Notes: generated by a model not told the origin, from the sequence alone. A stretch of 64,000 nucleotides of DNA from Lysobacter sp. GX 14042 (GCF_021390425.1 NZ_JAJUWY010000009.1:1-64000); one strand, 5' to 3'. Positions 18,825-28,053 are shown, counted from the first letter of the stretch. Made by a program: numbers and translations.

Positions 18825-18848
18825 CCTTGAGACAGCGGGCGCCGGCTC

Positions 18849-19025
18849 TTACTCCTTCGCCAGGGTCTTCTTGGCGACGACCTTCTTCGAGGCGGTCTTG
18901 GCGGTCTTCTTCGCCACCGGCGCGTTGGCGGTACCGGCCGAGGCGGTCACCGCCCGGCTGCGGGCATTGCCGTAGCTGGAGTTGTAGCGCTTGCCCTTGG
19001 CGGTCTTGCGGTCGCCCTTGCCCAT
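18849..19025 (-). CDS. Small ribosomal subunit protein bTHX-like
   Basis: A 58-residue very basic protein that starts MGKGDRKTAKGKRYNSSYGN, the THX signature. The tail is a run of KK/AK motifs (VAKKTAKTASKKVVAKK) like a histone-H1-type or ribosomal extension. In Thermus, THX sits at the top of the 30S head; xanthomonads carry a longer homologue with this alanine/lysine tail. It has its own promoter-like element and terminator, so it is a single-gene unit. Confidence 0.8.
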   Translation of the reverse strand: MGKGDRKTAKGKRYNSSYGNARSRAVTASAGTANAPVAKKTAKTASKKVVAKKTLAKE

Positions 19026-19117
19026 GGTGTTGCTCCCGGATGCTGTTCTTGATGATCGGAATGCCGCCGGCGGCCGCCTGCAACGCAGGGCCGCGATCCA
19101 GCGGGAAAGCGGCGTAG

Positions 19118-19123
19118 ATTATC
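19118..19123 (-). promoter_or_regulatory. Extended -10 promoter element of the THX gene
   Basis: On the minus strand the sequence reads TGTGATAATC, an extended -10 (TGn plus GATAAT) about 93 bp upstream of the THX start. It is one of few AT-rich spots in the 118-bp gap between the MerC-like and THX genes. No -35 box is needed for extended -10 promoters. Confidence 0.4.
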
Positions 19124-19143
19124 ACACCGCCCGCGCTCGCCAG

Positions 19144-19551
19144 CTAGTGGGCGCAGCCGTGATGCCGGCAACTGCGCAGGTGCTGCATCCGCAGGTTTGC
19201 CAGATGGGCCAGGCCTACCAGCACGCCACCGGCCGTCATCGCCAGCGCGTGCGGCCACGTGCTCAGGTGCAGCGGCGCATACAGGACCGCCATCCACAAC
19301 AGGCCCAGGCCGGGCAGCAGCAGCCCCAGTGCCCTCGCCTGCCCGTGGCGCCGGTAACCCCACACCAGGCTGAACAGCCCCAAGGCGGTGGCGAAGAGCA
19401 CGAACCCGAACTCGACGCGCTCGTCCGCCAGCAGCGCAATGCCCAGTGACGGCAACAGCGCCAGCAGGGCGGGGAGCAGCGCGCAATGGATCGCGCACAA
19501 CAGCGAGCCCCAGGCTCCAAGGCGATCCAGCAGATGGTGGGTTTGCGGCAT
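19144..19551 (-). CDS. MerC-like membrane protein
   Basis: A 135-residue membrane protein with four predicted helices. The first helix carries LLCAIHCALLPAL, the paired-cysteine motif followed by proline that is characteristic of MerC mercury transporters. The C-terminus (RSCRHHGCAH) is rich in cysteine and histidine. There are no other mer genes nearby; instead it is divergent from a TonB receptor with a histidine-rich loop and lies near a Zur-like regulator, so a role with zinc or another soft metal is more likely than mercury resistance. The ATG at 19551 gives MPQTHHLLDRLGAWGS, the family N-terminus. Confidence 0.8.
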   Translation of the reverse strand: MPQTHHLLDRLGAWGSLLCAIHCALLPALLALLPSLGIALLADERVEFGFVLFATALGLFSLVWGYRRHGQARALGLLLPGLGLLWMAVLYAPLHLSTWPHALAMTAGGVLVGLAHLANLRMQHLRSCRHHGCAH

Positions 19552-19584
19552 GTGGCGGCCCGGTTTCAGGGGTGGACTCGATGG

Positions 19585-19606
19585 TGGAACAATATAACAT
19601 TCCGAT
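19585..19606. promoter_or_regulatory. AT-rich site between merC-like and TonB receptor genes, possible Zur box
   Basis: The 74-bp divergent region contains GGAACAATATAACATTCC (about 19586-19603). The right half (ATATAACATT) matches half of the gammaproteobacterial Zur consensus TATAACATT; the left half does not, so the palindrome is imperfect. The same bases can serve as a -10 box for the receptor gene. The assignment rests on position next to zinc-type genes and on half a motif. Confidence 0.4.
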
Positions 19607-19625
19607 TCCCCGATCCACACCAAAC

Positions 19626-21824
19626 ATGCACATGACCCGACAATTCAATCGCCTTCCGCTGTTCCTTGCCTTGGCCGCCCTCCTGCCGCTGCCCGCGCTG
19701 GCGCAGGAACCCGCACACGACGACCACCTCCACGACCTGGTCGACCTGGATGGCATCCAGGTGCGCGCCACGCCGATCCGCAGCACCGCCGACCAGCTCA
19801 CCCGCCCAGTGGAGGTGCTGGCCGGCGAACGCCTGGACGCGGTCAAGTCCGCGACTTTGGGCGAGACCGTTTCGCGGCTGCCCGGCGTGCAGTCGTCGTG
19901 GTTCGGCCCCGGCGTTGGTCGCCCGGTGATCCGCGGCTTCGACTCCGCACGCGTCCAGGTCCTCAGCGACGGGCTGGGCAGCGGCGACGTCTCGACTGTC
20001 AGCGTCGACCACGCGGTGTCGATCGAACCGTTCCTGGCCGACCAGATCGAGGTGCTGAAAGGCCCGTCCACCCTGCTCTATGGCTCCGGCGCGATCGGCG
20101 GCGCGGTCAACGTGGTCGACGGCCGCGTGCCCGAGCGCGCGACCTACGAGCCCCTGGAAGGCCGCGCCGAGCTGCGCGCCGGCACGGTCAACGACGAACG
20201 CACCGGAATGCTGCGGCTGGACGGCACCTCCGCGGGCGGCTCGCTGGTCTTCCACGCGGATGCGCTGCACCGGGAAACCGGTGACCACGACATCCCCGGC
20301 TTTGCCGAGGTCCCCGGCCTGCCCGGCGATCACGCGGACGACCACGAGATGGCCAGGGACGTGTTGCCCAACAGCGCCCTGCGCACCGACAGCGCGGCGC
20401 TGGGGCTGTCGTGGATCGGCTCGCGCGGCTTCATCGGTGGCGCTGCATCCATGTACAGCAGCCGCTACGGCGTGCCGGGCCATTTCCACCCCGAGGGCGA
20501 CGGCCACGGGCACGACGACCACGACCATGATCACGACCACGACCATGGCGATCACGACCATGACCACGGGGACGAAGCGGTCCAGATCGTGATGGACCAG
20601 CGGCGCACCGAACTGCGCGGCGGCCTGGACGACCTGGGGGTGTTCCGTTCACTGCGGGCCAGTGCCGCCCACACCCGCTACACCCATACCGAATTCGAGG
20701 GCGATGCCGTCGGCACGGTGTTCGACAGCGACAGCGTCGAGGCGCGGGTCGAACTGGTGCACCAGCCGCTGGCGGGATGGGAGGGCGCCCTGGGGGCGCA
20801 ATGGTCGCAGCGCGATTTCCGCGCCGTGGGGCTCGAGGCCTTCGTGCCGGACTCCACCGGCCGCGACCTCGGGCTGTTCTGGCTGGGCGAGCGCGGCTTC
20901 GGTCCGCTGCGGCTGGAGGCCGGGGTCCGCCACGACCACATCGAGCTCGACCTGGACACCGCCACCCGCGCGGCGCCGTCGCGCCGCTTCGACAACACCA
21001 GCGCCTCGGTCGCGCTGCGCTGGGACGTCACCGACGGCACCCACCTGATGCTGGGGATGGACCGGGCGCAGCGTGCTCCGACCGCCGAGGAGCTCCATTC
21101 CTCCGGCTACCACGTGGCGACCGGCTCGGTGGAGATCGGCGACCCCACCCTGGACAGCGAGACCGCGCGGCGGGTGGAGCTGGGGCTGCACTGGCACCGT
21201 GGGCCACTGGCGCTGCAGCTGGCGGCCTTCCACGTGCGCTACGACGACTTCATCCACCTGGCGGCGACCGGCGTGGACGACGGCGGCCCGGTCCATGTGT
21301 GGAACCAGGCCGACGCCCGCTTCAACGGCGGCGAGGCCAGCCTGGACTGGACGATCGCGGACAACCACACCGGTGCCTGGAACCTGCGCCTGTTCGGCGA
21401 CGTGGTCCGCGCCAGGCTGGCGGGCGGACCGGACCGCGTGGTCGACATCGCCGTCCCGCATGGCGACCACGCCCACCAGCACCAGGTCACCCTGCCCGGC
21501 CAGGGCAACCTGCCGCGCATCGCGCCGCGGCGCGCCGGCGCCGAGCTGGGCTGGATACAGGGTCCGTGGCGCGCCTCGCTGGGCGCGATCCGCTACGACG
21601 CACAGGACAGGGTGGCGCTGTACGAGACCACCACCGACGGCTACACGCTGGTCAACGCCAGCCTGGCCTGGCACCTGGACAGCGCGGCGGGGAGCGGGCT
21701 GGAGCTGTTCGTGGAGGGCAGCAACCTGCTCGACGAGGAGGCCCGCGTGCACACCTCGCCGCTCAAGGACCTGGCGCCGATGCCCGGTCGCGGGATCTCC
21801 TTCGGCGTCCGCGCGTTCTTCTGA
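19626..21824 (+). CDS. TonB-dependent outer-membrane receptor with histidine-rich loop (ZnuD-like)
   Basis: A 732-residue outer-membrane receptor with signal peptide (LPLFLALAALLPLPALAQ), plug domain (about residues 45-165; ETVSRLPGVQSSWFGPG, VLKGPSTLLYGSGAIGGAVN) and a 22-strand barrel ending in phenylalanine. Two metal-binding looking segments stand out: HDDHLHDLVDLD at the mature N-terminus and a loop of Asp-His repeats at about residues 287-317 (nt 20488-20575). This pattern is known in ZnuD zinc receptors. No good Shine-Dalgarno is visible before ATG 19626 or the alternative at 19632. The Zur-like gene ends 7 bp from its stop, in the opposite direction. Confidence 0.88.
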   Translation: MHMTRQFNRLPLFLALAALLPLPALAQEPAHDDHLHDLVDLDGIQVRATPIRSTADQLTRPVEVLAGERLDAVKSATLGETVSRLPGVQSSWFGPGVGRPVIRGFDSARVQVLSDGLGSGDVSTVSVDHAVSIEPFLADQIEVLKGPSTLLYGSGAIGGAVNVVDGRVPERATYEPLEGRAELRAGTVNDERTGMLRLDGTSAGGSLVFHADALHRETGDHDIPGFAEVPGLPGDHADDHEMARDVLPNSALRTDSAALGLSWIGSRGFIGGAASMYSSRYGVPGHFHPEGDGHGHDDHDHDHDHDHGDHDHDHGDEAVQIVMDQRRTELRGGLDDLGVFRSLRASAAHTRYTHTEFEGDAVGTVFDSDSVEARVELVHQPLAGWEGALGAQWSQRDFRAVGLEAFVPDSTGRDLGLFWLGERGFGPLRLEAGVRHDHIELDLDTATRAAPSRRFDNTSASVALRWDVTDGTHLMLGMDRAQRAPTAEELHSSGYHVATGSVEIGDPTLDSETARRVELGLHWHRGPLALQLAAFHVRYDDFIHLAATGVDDGGPVHVWNQADARFNGGEASLDWTIADNHTGAWNLRLFGDVVRARLAGGPDRVVDIAVPHGDHAHQHQVTLPGQGNLPRIAPRRAGAELGWIQGPWRASLGAIRYDAQDRVALYETTTDGYTLVNASLAWHLDSAAGSGLELFVEGSNLLDEEARVHTSPLKDLAPMPGRGISFGVRAFF

Positions 21825-21830
21825 CCGCGC

Positions 21831-22322
21831 CTACGGGGTGCCCGGCCCGCTGGCGCAGGTGGCGCACAGGCCGTGCACCTCGAGCGTCTGCGCCCGCGGG
21901 ATGAACCCGTGGGCGCGGGCGCGTGACTCCAGCGTGGCGACCACGTCCTGGTCCTCCAGTTCCACGGCGCGCTGGCACCGGTCGCAGATCAGGAACGGCA
22001 CCGCGTGGGCCTCCGCCCCGGGGTGATGGCAGGCGACGAAGGAATTGATCGAGGCGAGCTTGTGGATGAAGCCGTTCTCGAACAGGAATTCCAGCGCGCG
22101 GTAGACGGTCGGCGGCGCGGCCGACTCATGGGTCTGCTTCATCCGGTCCAGCAGCTCGTAGGCCTTCACCGGGCCGCCGGCATCGGCGATCAGGCGCAGG
22201 GCCTGGGCGCGGATCGGCGTCAGGCGCAGGCCACGGGCGCGGCAGGCGCGCTCGACCTCATGGACGTAGGCGTCGGCGTCCTCGACGTGGTGGTGCGGAT
22301 CGGTGCAGGGATGACTGGCCAC
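21831..22322 (-). CDS. zur: Fur-family regulator, Zur-like
   Basis: A 163-residue Fur-family repressor. The winged helix contains LRLTPIRAQALRLIADAG and SAAPPTVYRALEFLFENGFI; the dimer domain carries two CxxC pairs (ICDRC and LCATC) for structural zinc and a histidine cluster near the start (HPCTDPHHHVEDADAYVHEVE). Zur rather than Fur is suggested by the TPIRAQ motif, the sequence SFVACHHPGAEAHAVPFLIC, and its place beside the ZnuD-like receptor. It would sense zinc and repress uptake genes; the divergent receptor/merC-like region at 19.6 kb is the obvious candidate target. Confidence 0.85.
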   Translation of the reverse strand: MASHPCTDPHHHVEDADAYVHEVERACRARGLRLTPIRAQALRLIADAGGPVKAYELLDRMKQTHESAAPPTVYRALEFLFENGFIHKLASINSFVACHHPGAEAHAVPFLICDRCQRAVELEDQDVVATLESRARAHGFIPRAQTLEVHGLCATCASGPGTP

Positions 22323-22377
22323 GGGACAACTCTAGCGCCGGTTGCGGCGGGCGGCGAGCCGTCGCGGCCAAAACCGC

Positions 22378-23784
22378 CTACTCCTCCTGCGGGCACATCG
22401 CGATGGCGGCCTGGATGCGCGCCAGTGCCTCCTCGCGCCCCGCGAGGTACACGGTGTGGCCGATGTCCGGGCTGACCTGGCTGCCGGTGATCGCCACCCG
22501 CAGTGGCTGGGCGACCTTGCCCATGCCCAGCTCCAGCGCCGCCGCGGTCTCGGCCAGGGCGGCATTGATCGCCTCCGGGGTCCAGGCTGGCAGCGCCGCC
22601 AGGCGATCCCGCGCATCCTCCAGCGGCGCGCGGGCAGCGCCTTTCAGGTGCTTGGCCACCGCCTTGTCGTCATACGCCGTGATCGGCCCGAACCAGACTG
22701 CGGCGCGCTCGGCCATCTCGGCCAGGGTCTGGACCCGGTCGCGCAGCGCGACGACCACGTCGGCCGCCGCGGGGCCCTTTTCCAGGTCGTGGCCGGCCTG
22801 GCGCAGCTGCCACTCCAAGTGGCGGGCGACCTGGGCCGGCGCGTCGCTCTTGAGGTACTGCTGGTTGAGCCAGCCGAGCTTGGCCGAGTCCAGCCGCGCC
22901 GCCTTGGCGTTGACGTCCTTGAGGTCGAACAGCTGCTGCATCTCGGCGATCGAGAAGATCTCCTGGTCGCCATGCGACCAGCCCAGCCGGACCAGGTAGT
23001 TGAGCAACGCATGCGGCAGGTAGCCGGCATCGCGGTACTGCATGACGTCGGCGGCGCCGGTACGCTTGGACAGCTTGGCGCCCTGCTCGTCGAGGATCAT
23101 CGGCAGGTGGGCGAAGGCCGGCACCGGTGCGCCCAGCGCCTGGTAGAGGTTGATCTGGCGCGGGGTGTTGTTGATGTGGTCGTCGCCGCGCACCACGTCG
23201 GTGATGCGCATGTCGAGGTCGTCGACCACCACCGCGAAGTTGTAGGTGGGATAGCCGTCGGGGCGGAAGATCACCAGGTCGTCGAGCTCGCTGTTGGCGA
23301 TCTCGATCCGGCCCTTGACCTTGTCGTCCCAGGCCACGACGCCGTCCAGCGGGTTCTTGAAGCGGATCACCCGGTTCGGGTCGTCACGGTACGGCAGGCC
23401 GGCCTCGCGCGCGGCGCCGTCGTAGCGCGGCTTGCCGCCGGCGGCCATCGCCGCCTCGCGCATCTTCTCCAGTTCGTCCTTGCTCTCGTAGGCGTAGTAC
23501 GCGTGCCCGGAAGCCAGCAGCTGCTCCGCTACCTCGCGGTACCGCTCCAGGCGCTGTGTCTGGTAGAACGGGCCTTCGTCGTAGTCCAGCCCGAGCCAGT
23601 CCATTGCCTCCAGGATCGCGTCGATCGCGGCCTGGGTGCTGCGCTCGCGGTCGGTGTCCTCCACCCGCAGGATGAACTGCCCGCCGCGCCGGCGCGCCTC
23701 CAGCCAGCAGTACAGCGCGGTGCGCGCGCCGCCGATGTGCAGGTAGCCGGTGGGACTGGGCGCGAAGCGGGTGCGGCAGGTCAT
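22378..23784 (-). CDS. gltX: Glutamyl-tRNA synthetase
   Basis: A 468-residue class I aminoacyl-tRNA synthetase that charges tRNA-Glu. The HIGH-type signature is present as [18 protein letters not shown] near the N-terminus, and the KMSKS-type loop as [13 protein letters not shown] at about residue 240. Length and order match discriminating bacterial GluRS. The start at 23784 ([13 protein letters not shown]) fits homologues; the open frame continues upstream into the divergent lpxH, which is not coding on this strand. It is essential and cytoplasmic. The gene ends 55 bp from zur on the same strand. Confidence 0.97.
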   Translation of the reverse strand: MTCRTRFAPSPTGYLHIGGARTALYCWLEARRRGGQFILRVEDTDRERSTQAAIDAILEAMDWLGLDYDEGPFYQTQRLERYREVAEQLLASGHAYYAYESKDELEKMREAAMAAGGKPRYDGAAREAGLPYRDDPNRVIRFKNPLDGVVAWDDKVKGRIEIANSELDDLVIFRPDGYPTYNFAVVVDDLDMRITDVVRGDDHINNTPRQINLYQALGAPVPAFAHLPMILDEQGAKLSKRTGAADVMQYRDAGYLPHALLNYLVRLGWSHGDQEIFSIAEMQQLFDLKDVNAKAARLDSAKLGWLNQQYLKSDAPAQVARHLEWQLRQAGHDLEKGPAAADVVVALRDRVQTLAEMAERAAVWFGPITAYDDKAVAKHLKGAARAPLEDARDRLAALPAWTPEAINAALAETAAALELGMGKVAQPLRVAITGSQVSPDIGHTVYLAGREEALARIQAAIAMCPQEE

Positions 23785-23857
23785 GCGCGGGTGCTCGGTG
23801 AACGGGGCGCGCCATTCTAGCCCGGGCACCGCAAGGCCCGCGCCATACAATGGCGCG

Positions 23858-24592
23858 ATGACGACGCTCTTCATCGCCGACCTGCACCTGGACGCCGAGC
23901 GCCCGCAGATCACCGAACTGCTCGGCCGTTTCCTGCGCGAGGAGGCCCGCGGGGCCGACGCGCTGTACATCCTCGGCGACCTGTTCGAGGCCTGGGTCGG
24001 GGACGACGATCCGTCGGAAACCGGGGCGTTCGTGGCCGCCGCGCTGCGCCAGGTCGCCGATGCCGGCACGCCGGTGGGGTTCATCCACGGCAACCGCGAC
24101 TTCCTGCTGGGCCGCGGCTACGCCGCCCGCGCCGGCATGTCGCTGCTGGCCGAGCCCAGCGTGGTGATGCTGTACGGCCGTCCCGCGCTGCTCTCGCACG
24201 GCGACACCCTGTGCACCGGCGATGTCGCCTACCAGCAGTTCCGCGCCCAGACCCGCGACCCGGCCTGGCAGGCACAGTTCCTCGCCCAGCCGCTGCAGGC
24301 GCGGCTGGCCTTCGCCCGCCAGGCGCGCCAGGCCAGCCGGGCGCACCAGTCCGGCCTGGCCGATGCGGGCACGATGGAAACCATCACCGATGTCGCGCCC
24401 GCCGCGGTGGCGGCGACCTTCGCGCTGTACGGCGTGGACCTGATGATCCACGGCCATACCCACCGCCCGGCGGTACACGAACTGGAGGTGGACGGCCGCC
24501 CGCGGCAGCGGATCGTGCTCGGCGACTGGTACGAACAGGGCTCGGTGCTGCGGGTGGACCGCGGCGGGTCGAGGCTGGAAGCGCTGGCCTGA
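23858..24592 (+). CDS. lpxH: UDP-2,3-diacylglucosamine diphosphatase
   Basis: A 244-residue metallophosphoesterase of lipid A synthesis; it removes UMP from UDP-2,3-diacylglucosamine to give lipid X at the inner membrane face. The metal-binding motifs are all there: [43 protein letters not shown] and [14 protein letters not shown]. Length is normal. TACAAT at 23846-23851 lies only 6 bp before the ATG, so if used as the -10 box the transcript would start at or next to the start codon. Divergent from gltX. Confidence 0.95.
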   Translation: MTTLFIADLHLDAERPQITELLGRFLREEARGADALYILGDLFEAWVGDDDPSETGAFVAAALRQVADAGTPVGFIHGNRDFLLGRGYAARAGMSLLAEPSVVMLYGRPALLSHGDTLCTGDVAYQQFRAQTRDPAWQAQFLAQPLQARLAFARQARQASRAHQSGLADAGTMETITDVAPAAVAATFALYGVDLMIHGHTHRPAVHELEVDGRPRQRIVLGDWYEQGSVLRVDRGGSRLEALA

Positions 24593-24619
24593 TCCGCGCT
24601 GCCGGCCCGGCTGGCCGCG

Positions 24620-25093
24620 TCAGGACTCCGGCGGCAGTTCGCCGACCGGATCGGACCCGCGCCGCGCGCAGCCGGCCAGGACCCGCCCGCCCCACGCGAA
24701 CCGGGAGCGGAAGTCGTGCATCCAGCCCGACATCGAGTCCTGGCACGGCTCCTGGTGCAGTTCCAGCACGAACGGCGCCCCGTCCGCCTCGCCGCTGAAA
24801 CGCAGGACCCCGCCGGACTCCTCGCGCGTGGCCTGCAGCACCTGGCCGTCGAGGTCGTCCGGCGTGCTGTAGACCAGGGTCCCGCCGCTGGCGCGGACCG
24901 ACCAGAACGGCTCGTTTCCGGTGGCGACGTAGTCGGCGGCGCCGGCGTCCACCCCGTCCTGCGACGGCTCGCCAGCCGGAGCCGCCGTCGCCGGGCCGCG
25001 TTGTTGCTGCCCGGCCCGGGAGGCGTCGTCGGCGGCACAGCCGGCAAGCAGGGCCGCGCACACCAGCGCGGGGGCAAGGCTGGAGAACTGCAT
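24620..25093 (-). CDS. Lipoprotein with COG3650-like GNEPFWSV domain
   Basis: A 157-residue lipoprotein (signal ending ALLAGCAAD) with a low-complexity linker rich in Gln, Pro and Ala, and a C-terminal domain that contains VATGNEPFWSVRASGGTLVY and LELHQEPCQDSMSGW. The GNEPFWSV motif marks a widespread family of small envelope proteins (COG3650-like, often beside or fused to META/HslJ domains); function unknown. Two cysteines in the domain (EPCQDS and AGCARRG) could pair. Convergent with lpxH. Confidence 0.75.
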   Translation of the reverse strand: MQFSSLAPALVCAALLAGCAADDASRAGQQQRGPATAAPAGEPSQDGVDAGAADYVATGNEPFWSVRASGGTLVYSTPDDLDGQVLQATREESGGVLRFSGEADGAPFVLELHQEPCQDSMSGWMHDFRSRFAWGGRVLAGCARRGSDPVGELPPES

Positions 25094-25141
25094 GGCTTTC
25101 CCTTCGATGGACCTGTGAGCGCAGACCATAGCGGCCCGCGA

Positions 25142-25957
25142 TCAGTCCGTCGTGAGCAGGCTTTCTTCCAGCATCCGCAACTCGTCCGCGCTGAAGCCGG
25201 CGCGGCTGCGCGCCTCGTGGTTGAACGGGCCGTACAGCACGGCGCGCGCGTACTCGGCCAGCAGGCGGCGGAAGGTCGGAAGCGGCGCCACCCCGGCGCG
25301 CTCGCAGTACCAGCGGAACCAGCGCGAACCGGCGGCCACGTGCGCCACTTCCTCGCGCAGGATCACCTCCAGGATCTCCACCGTGGCGGTGTCGCCCACG
25401 TCCTGCAGGCGCCGGATCATCCCCGGGGTGACGTCGAGGCCGCGGGCCTCCAGCACCCGCGGCACCAGCGCCATGCGTGCCAGTCCGTCGTGGGCGGTCT
25501 TCTCGGCCATTTCCCACAGCCCGTTGTGGGCATCGAAATCGCCGTATGCGTGGCCCATCGTGCGCAAGCGCGCCTGCAGCATGGCGAAGTGCCGCGCCTC
25601 GTCCCGGGCGCAGGACACCCAGTCGGCGTAGTACTGCGCCGGCATGCCGCGGAAGCGGTAGACCGCGTCCCAGGCCAGGTCGATGGCATTGAACTCGATG
25701 TGGGCGATGGCGTGGATGAAGGCGGCGCGGCCCTGCACGCTGCCCAGCCCGCGCCGCGGCAGCCCGCGGGGGTGGACCAGCTGCGGGCGCGCGGGCCGGC
25801 CGGGCATGCGGACCGGCTCCGGTGCCGGCGCATCGTCGGGCACCACCAGTTCGCCGCGGCCGAAGGCGGCCGTCGCCGCGAACGTGGCATCGAGCTTGGC
25901 CGCGACGCTGGCGGCGTCAAGGCAGGCGCGTGCGGCTTCGAACAGGGAACCGGGCAT
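25142..25957 (-). CDS. DUF455 ferritin-like protein
   Basis: A 271-residue protein of the DUF455 family, a ferritin-like four-helix bundle. Metal-ligand pattern is visible: HAIAHIEFNAIDLAWD, SCARDEARHFAMLQ and VILREEVAHVAAGSRWF give the E and ExxH residues expected for a di-iron site. Members are thought to be oxygenases or oxidoreductases, but none has a firm role known to me. It is the last gene of the folC-dedD-cvpA-purF unit, starting 41 bp after purF; that position does not by itself suggest a purine role. Start at 25957 gives MPGSLFEAARACLDA. Confidence 0.82.
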   Translation of the reverse strand: MPGSLFEAARACLDAASVAAKLDATFAATAAFGRGELVVPDDAPAPEPVRMPGRPARPQLVHPRGLPRRGLGSVQGRAAFIHAIAHIEFNAIDLAWDAVYRFRGMPAQYYADWVSCARDEARHFAMLQARLRTMGHAYGDFDAHNGLWEMAEKTAHDGLARMALVPRVLEARGLDVTPGMIRRLQDVGDTATVEILEVILREEVAHVAAGSRWFRWYCERAGVAPLPTFRRLLAEYARAVLYGPFNHEARSRAGFSADELRMLEESLLTTD

Positions 25958-25998
25958 GTCCTGGCGATCGCGGCCATGGCCGCTCCTCGCCGCTCCTC

Positions 25999-27471
25999 CT
26001 ACAGGGGCTGGCGGCGGGTGGTCTTGGCGGCGTCCGAGCGCAGCTGGCGGATGCGCTCGAAGTAGTCCTCGCCCGGGCCGGTGACGTACTCGCCATTGAA
26101 GCAGGAGCAGTCGAACCGGGTCGGCCCGCCCTTCGGGCTGGCGACCGAGTCCTCCAGGTCGGCCAGGTCCTGGTAGACCAGCCAGTCCACGCCGAGCAGC
26201 GCCTCGATCTCCCGCTCGCTGCGGCCGTGGGCGATGAACTCCTCGGCCGCCGGCATGTCGATGCCGTAGATGTTCGGGTAGCGCACCGGCGGTGCCGCCG
26301 AGGCCAGGTAGACCTTGCGCGCGCCCACGTCGCGGACCATCTGCACGATCTGCCGCGAGGTGGTGCCGCGCACGATCGAGTCGTCGACCAGCAGCACCAC
26401 CCGGTTGCGGAACTCCAGCGGGATCGGGTTGAGCTTGCGCCGCACCGACTTCGTGCGCTGCTCCTGGCCGGGCATGATGAAGGTCCGGCCGACGTAGCGG
26501 TTCTTGACGAAGCCCTCGCGGTACTTGACCCCCAGCACGTTGGCGACTTCGAGCGCGGCATCGCGCGAGGAGTCGGGGATCGGGATCACCGTGTCGATGT
26601 CGTGGCCGGGCCGCAGGCGCAGGATCTTCTCGCCCAGCTTCTGGCCCATGCGCATGCGCGCCTTGTGCACCGAGACCTCGTCGATCATCGAGTCCGGCCG
26701 GGCCAGGTAGACGTACTCGAAGATGCACGGGGTGTGCTCGCCGGGCTCGGTGCACATGCGCGAGTGCAGCCGGCCGTCCGCGGTGATCACGATGCCCTCG
26801 CCCGGGGCCACGTCGCGCACCCGCTCGAAGCCGATCAGGTCGAAGGCGACCGACTCGGAGGCCACCGCCCATTCGTCGCCGGCCGGCCCGCTGCGCCGGC
26901 CCAGCACCAGCGGCCGGATGCCGTTGCGGTCGCGGAACGCCACCAGGCCCAGGCCCAGCACCATGGTCACCGCGGCGAACCCTCCGGTGCAGCGCCGGTA
27001 GACGTTCTCCAGCGCGCGCAGGGCCGCCTCGGGCGAAAGCTCGCGCTGCTTGTCGAGCTCATGGGCGAAGACGTTCAGCAACACTTCCGAGTCGGACTCG
27101 GTATTGACGTTGCGCCGGTCCTGGGCGAACACCTCCGCGCGCAGCGCCTCGGTGTTGACCAGGTTGCCGTTGTGGGCGAGCGCGATGCCGTATGGCGAGT
27201 TGACGTAGAACGGCTGCGCCTCCTCGTGGCCCTCGCTGCCCGCGGTCGGGTAGCGGCAGTGGCCGACCCCGATGTGGCCGACCAGCTTGCGCATGGCGGC
27301 CGCGTCGAACACGTCGCTGACCAGGCCGTTGCCCTTGTGCACCAGCAGCCGGTGGCCATGTGCGGTGGCGATGCCGGCGGCATCCTGGCCGCGGTGCTGC
27401 AGCACCATCAGTCCGTCGTAGAGCTGCGCCGCGACGTCGTGTTGGCCGACGATTCCGATGATGCCGCACAT
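25999..27471 (-). CDS. purF: Amidophosphoribosyltransferase
   Basis: A 490-residue enzyme that makes 5-phosphoribosylamine from PRPP and glutamine, the first committed step of purine synthesis. The N-terminus MCGIIGIVGQ begins with the Cys nucleophile of the class II glutaminase after removal of Met; LMVLQHRGQDAAGIAT and VGHCRYPTAGS follow. The phosphoribosyltransferase motif VVLLVDDSIVRGTTSRQ lies at about residue 357. Length is close to proteobacterial PurF (505). The cvpA-purF spacing of 36 bp matches the conserved operon. Confidence 0.97.
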   Translation of the reverse strand: MCGIIGIVGQHDVAAQLYDGLMVLQHRGQDAAGIATAHGHRLLVHKGNGLVSDVFDAAAMRKLVGHIGVGHCRYPTAGSEGHEEAQPFYVNSPYGIALAHNGNLVNTEALRAEVFAQDRRNVNTESDSEVLLNVFAHELDKQRELSPEAALRALENVYRRCTGGFAAVTMVLGLGLVAFRDRNGIRPLVLGRRSGPAGDEWAVASESVAFDLIGFERVRDVAPGEGIVITADGRLHSRMCTEPGEHTPCIFEYVYLARPDSMIDEVSVHKARMRMGQKLGEKILRLRPGHDIDTVIPIPDSSRDAALEVANVLGVKYREGFVKNRYVGRTFIMPGQEQRTKSVRRKLNPIPLEFRNRVVLLVDDSIVRGTTSRQIVQMVRDVGARKVYLASAAPPVRYPNIYGIDMPAAEEFIAHGRSEREIEALLGVDWLVYQDLADLEDSVASPKGGPTRFDCSCFNGEYVTGPGEDYFERIRQLRSDAAKTTRRQPL

Positions 27472-27507
27472 GGTCGTATGTCCTGCTGTATTGCGGAAAG
27501 AAGAAGC

Positions 27508-28053
27508 TCAGGCGCCCTCGGGCGCCGGGAGCGGGGCGATCAGCGCGGGACCGCTGCGCTCGCCGCGCAGGTCCAGCTCGGCCGCGACCCAGCCGGGCAA
27601 CAGGCCTGCCAGCCACGACGCGCCGGGAAGGAAAACCGGCAGCAAGCGCGACTGCTGCCAGGCCGGCTCCCGGGGCAGCTCGCTCAGGCCCAGCAGCAGC
27701 ACCAGCACGCAGGCGATCAGCACGCCACGTGCCAGGCCGAGCAGCAGGCCGAGGAAGCGGTCCATCGCCGACAGACCGATGCCGTGCACCAGCTTGCGCA
27801 GCAGCCAGCCGGCGATGCCGACCACCAGCAGCACGCCGATGAAGGCCAGCGCATAGCCGCCAAACAGCTGGGCCGTCCCCGGGACACCATCGGGCTCCAG
27901 CATCCGCGCCACTTCGGCGCCGAAACGGAAGGCGCCCCAGCCGGCGAGGATCCAGGCGGCCAGCGAGGCCAGCACCCCGATCAGGCCGCGGAAGGCGCCG
28001 AAGACCGTGGACACGGCGACGATCGCCAGCAACACCAGATCGATGGCGGTCAT
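27508..28053 (-). CDS. cvpA: CvpA family membrane protein
   Basis: A 181-residue inner-membrane protein with four predicted helices (IDLVLLAIVAVSTVFG; LASLAAWILAGWGAF; LAFIGVLLVVGIAGWLL; LARGVLIACVLVLLL) and the conserved RGLIG and DRFLGLLLGLARG segments of the CvpA family. In E. coli it is needed for colicin V production and for tolerance of envelope stress; the molecular role is not settled. It lies between dedD and purF as in most gammaproteobacteria. Confidence 0.93.
   Translation of the reverse strand: MTAIDLVLLAIVAVSTVFGAFRGLIGVLASLAAWILAGWGAFRFGAEVARMLEPDGVPGTAQLFGGYALAFIGVLLVVGIAGWLLRKLVHGIGLSAMDRFLGLLLGLARGVLIACVLVLLLGLSELPREPAWQQSRLLPVFLPGASWLAGLLPGWVAAELDLRGERSGPALIAPLPAPEGA

Noticed and set aside
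19144-19551. Mercury resistance locus
   Set aside because: Only a MerC-like protein is present; merR, merT, merP and merA are absent and the neighbours point to zinc.
25142-26872. One long protein spanning the DUF455 gene and most of purF
   Set aside because: The upstream part is a shifted frame of purF; DUF455 homology starts at MPGSLFEAARACLDA (25957).
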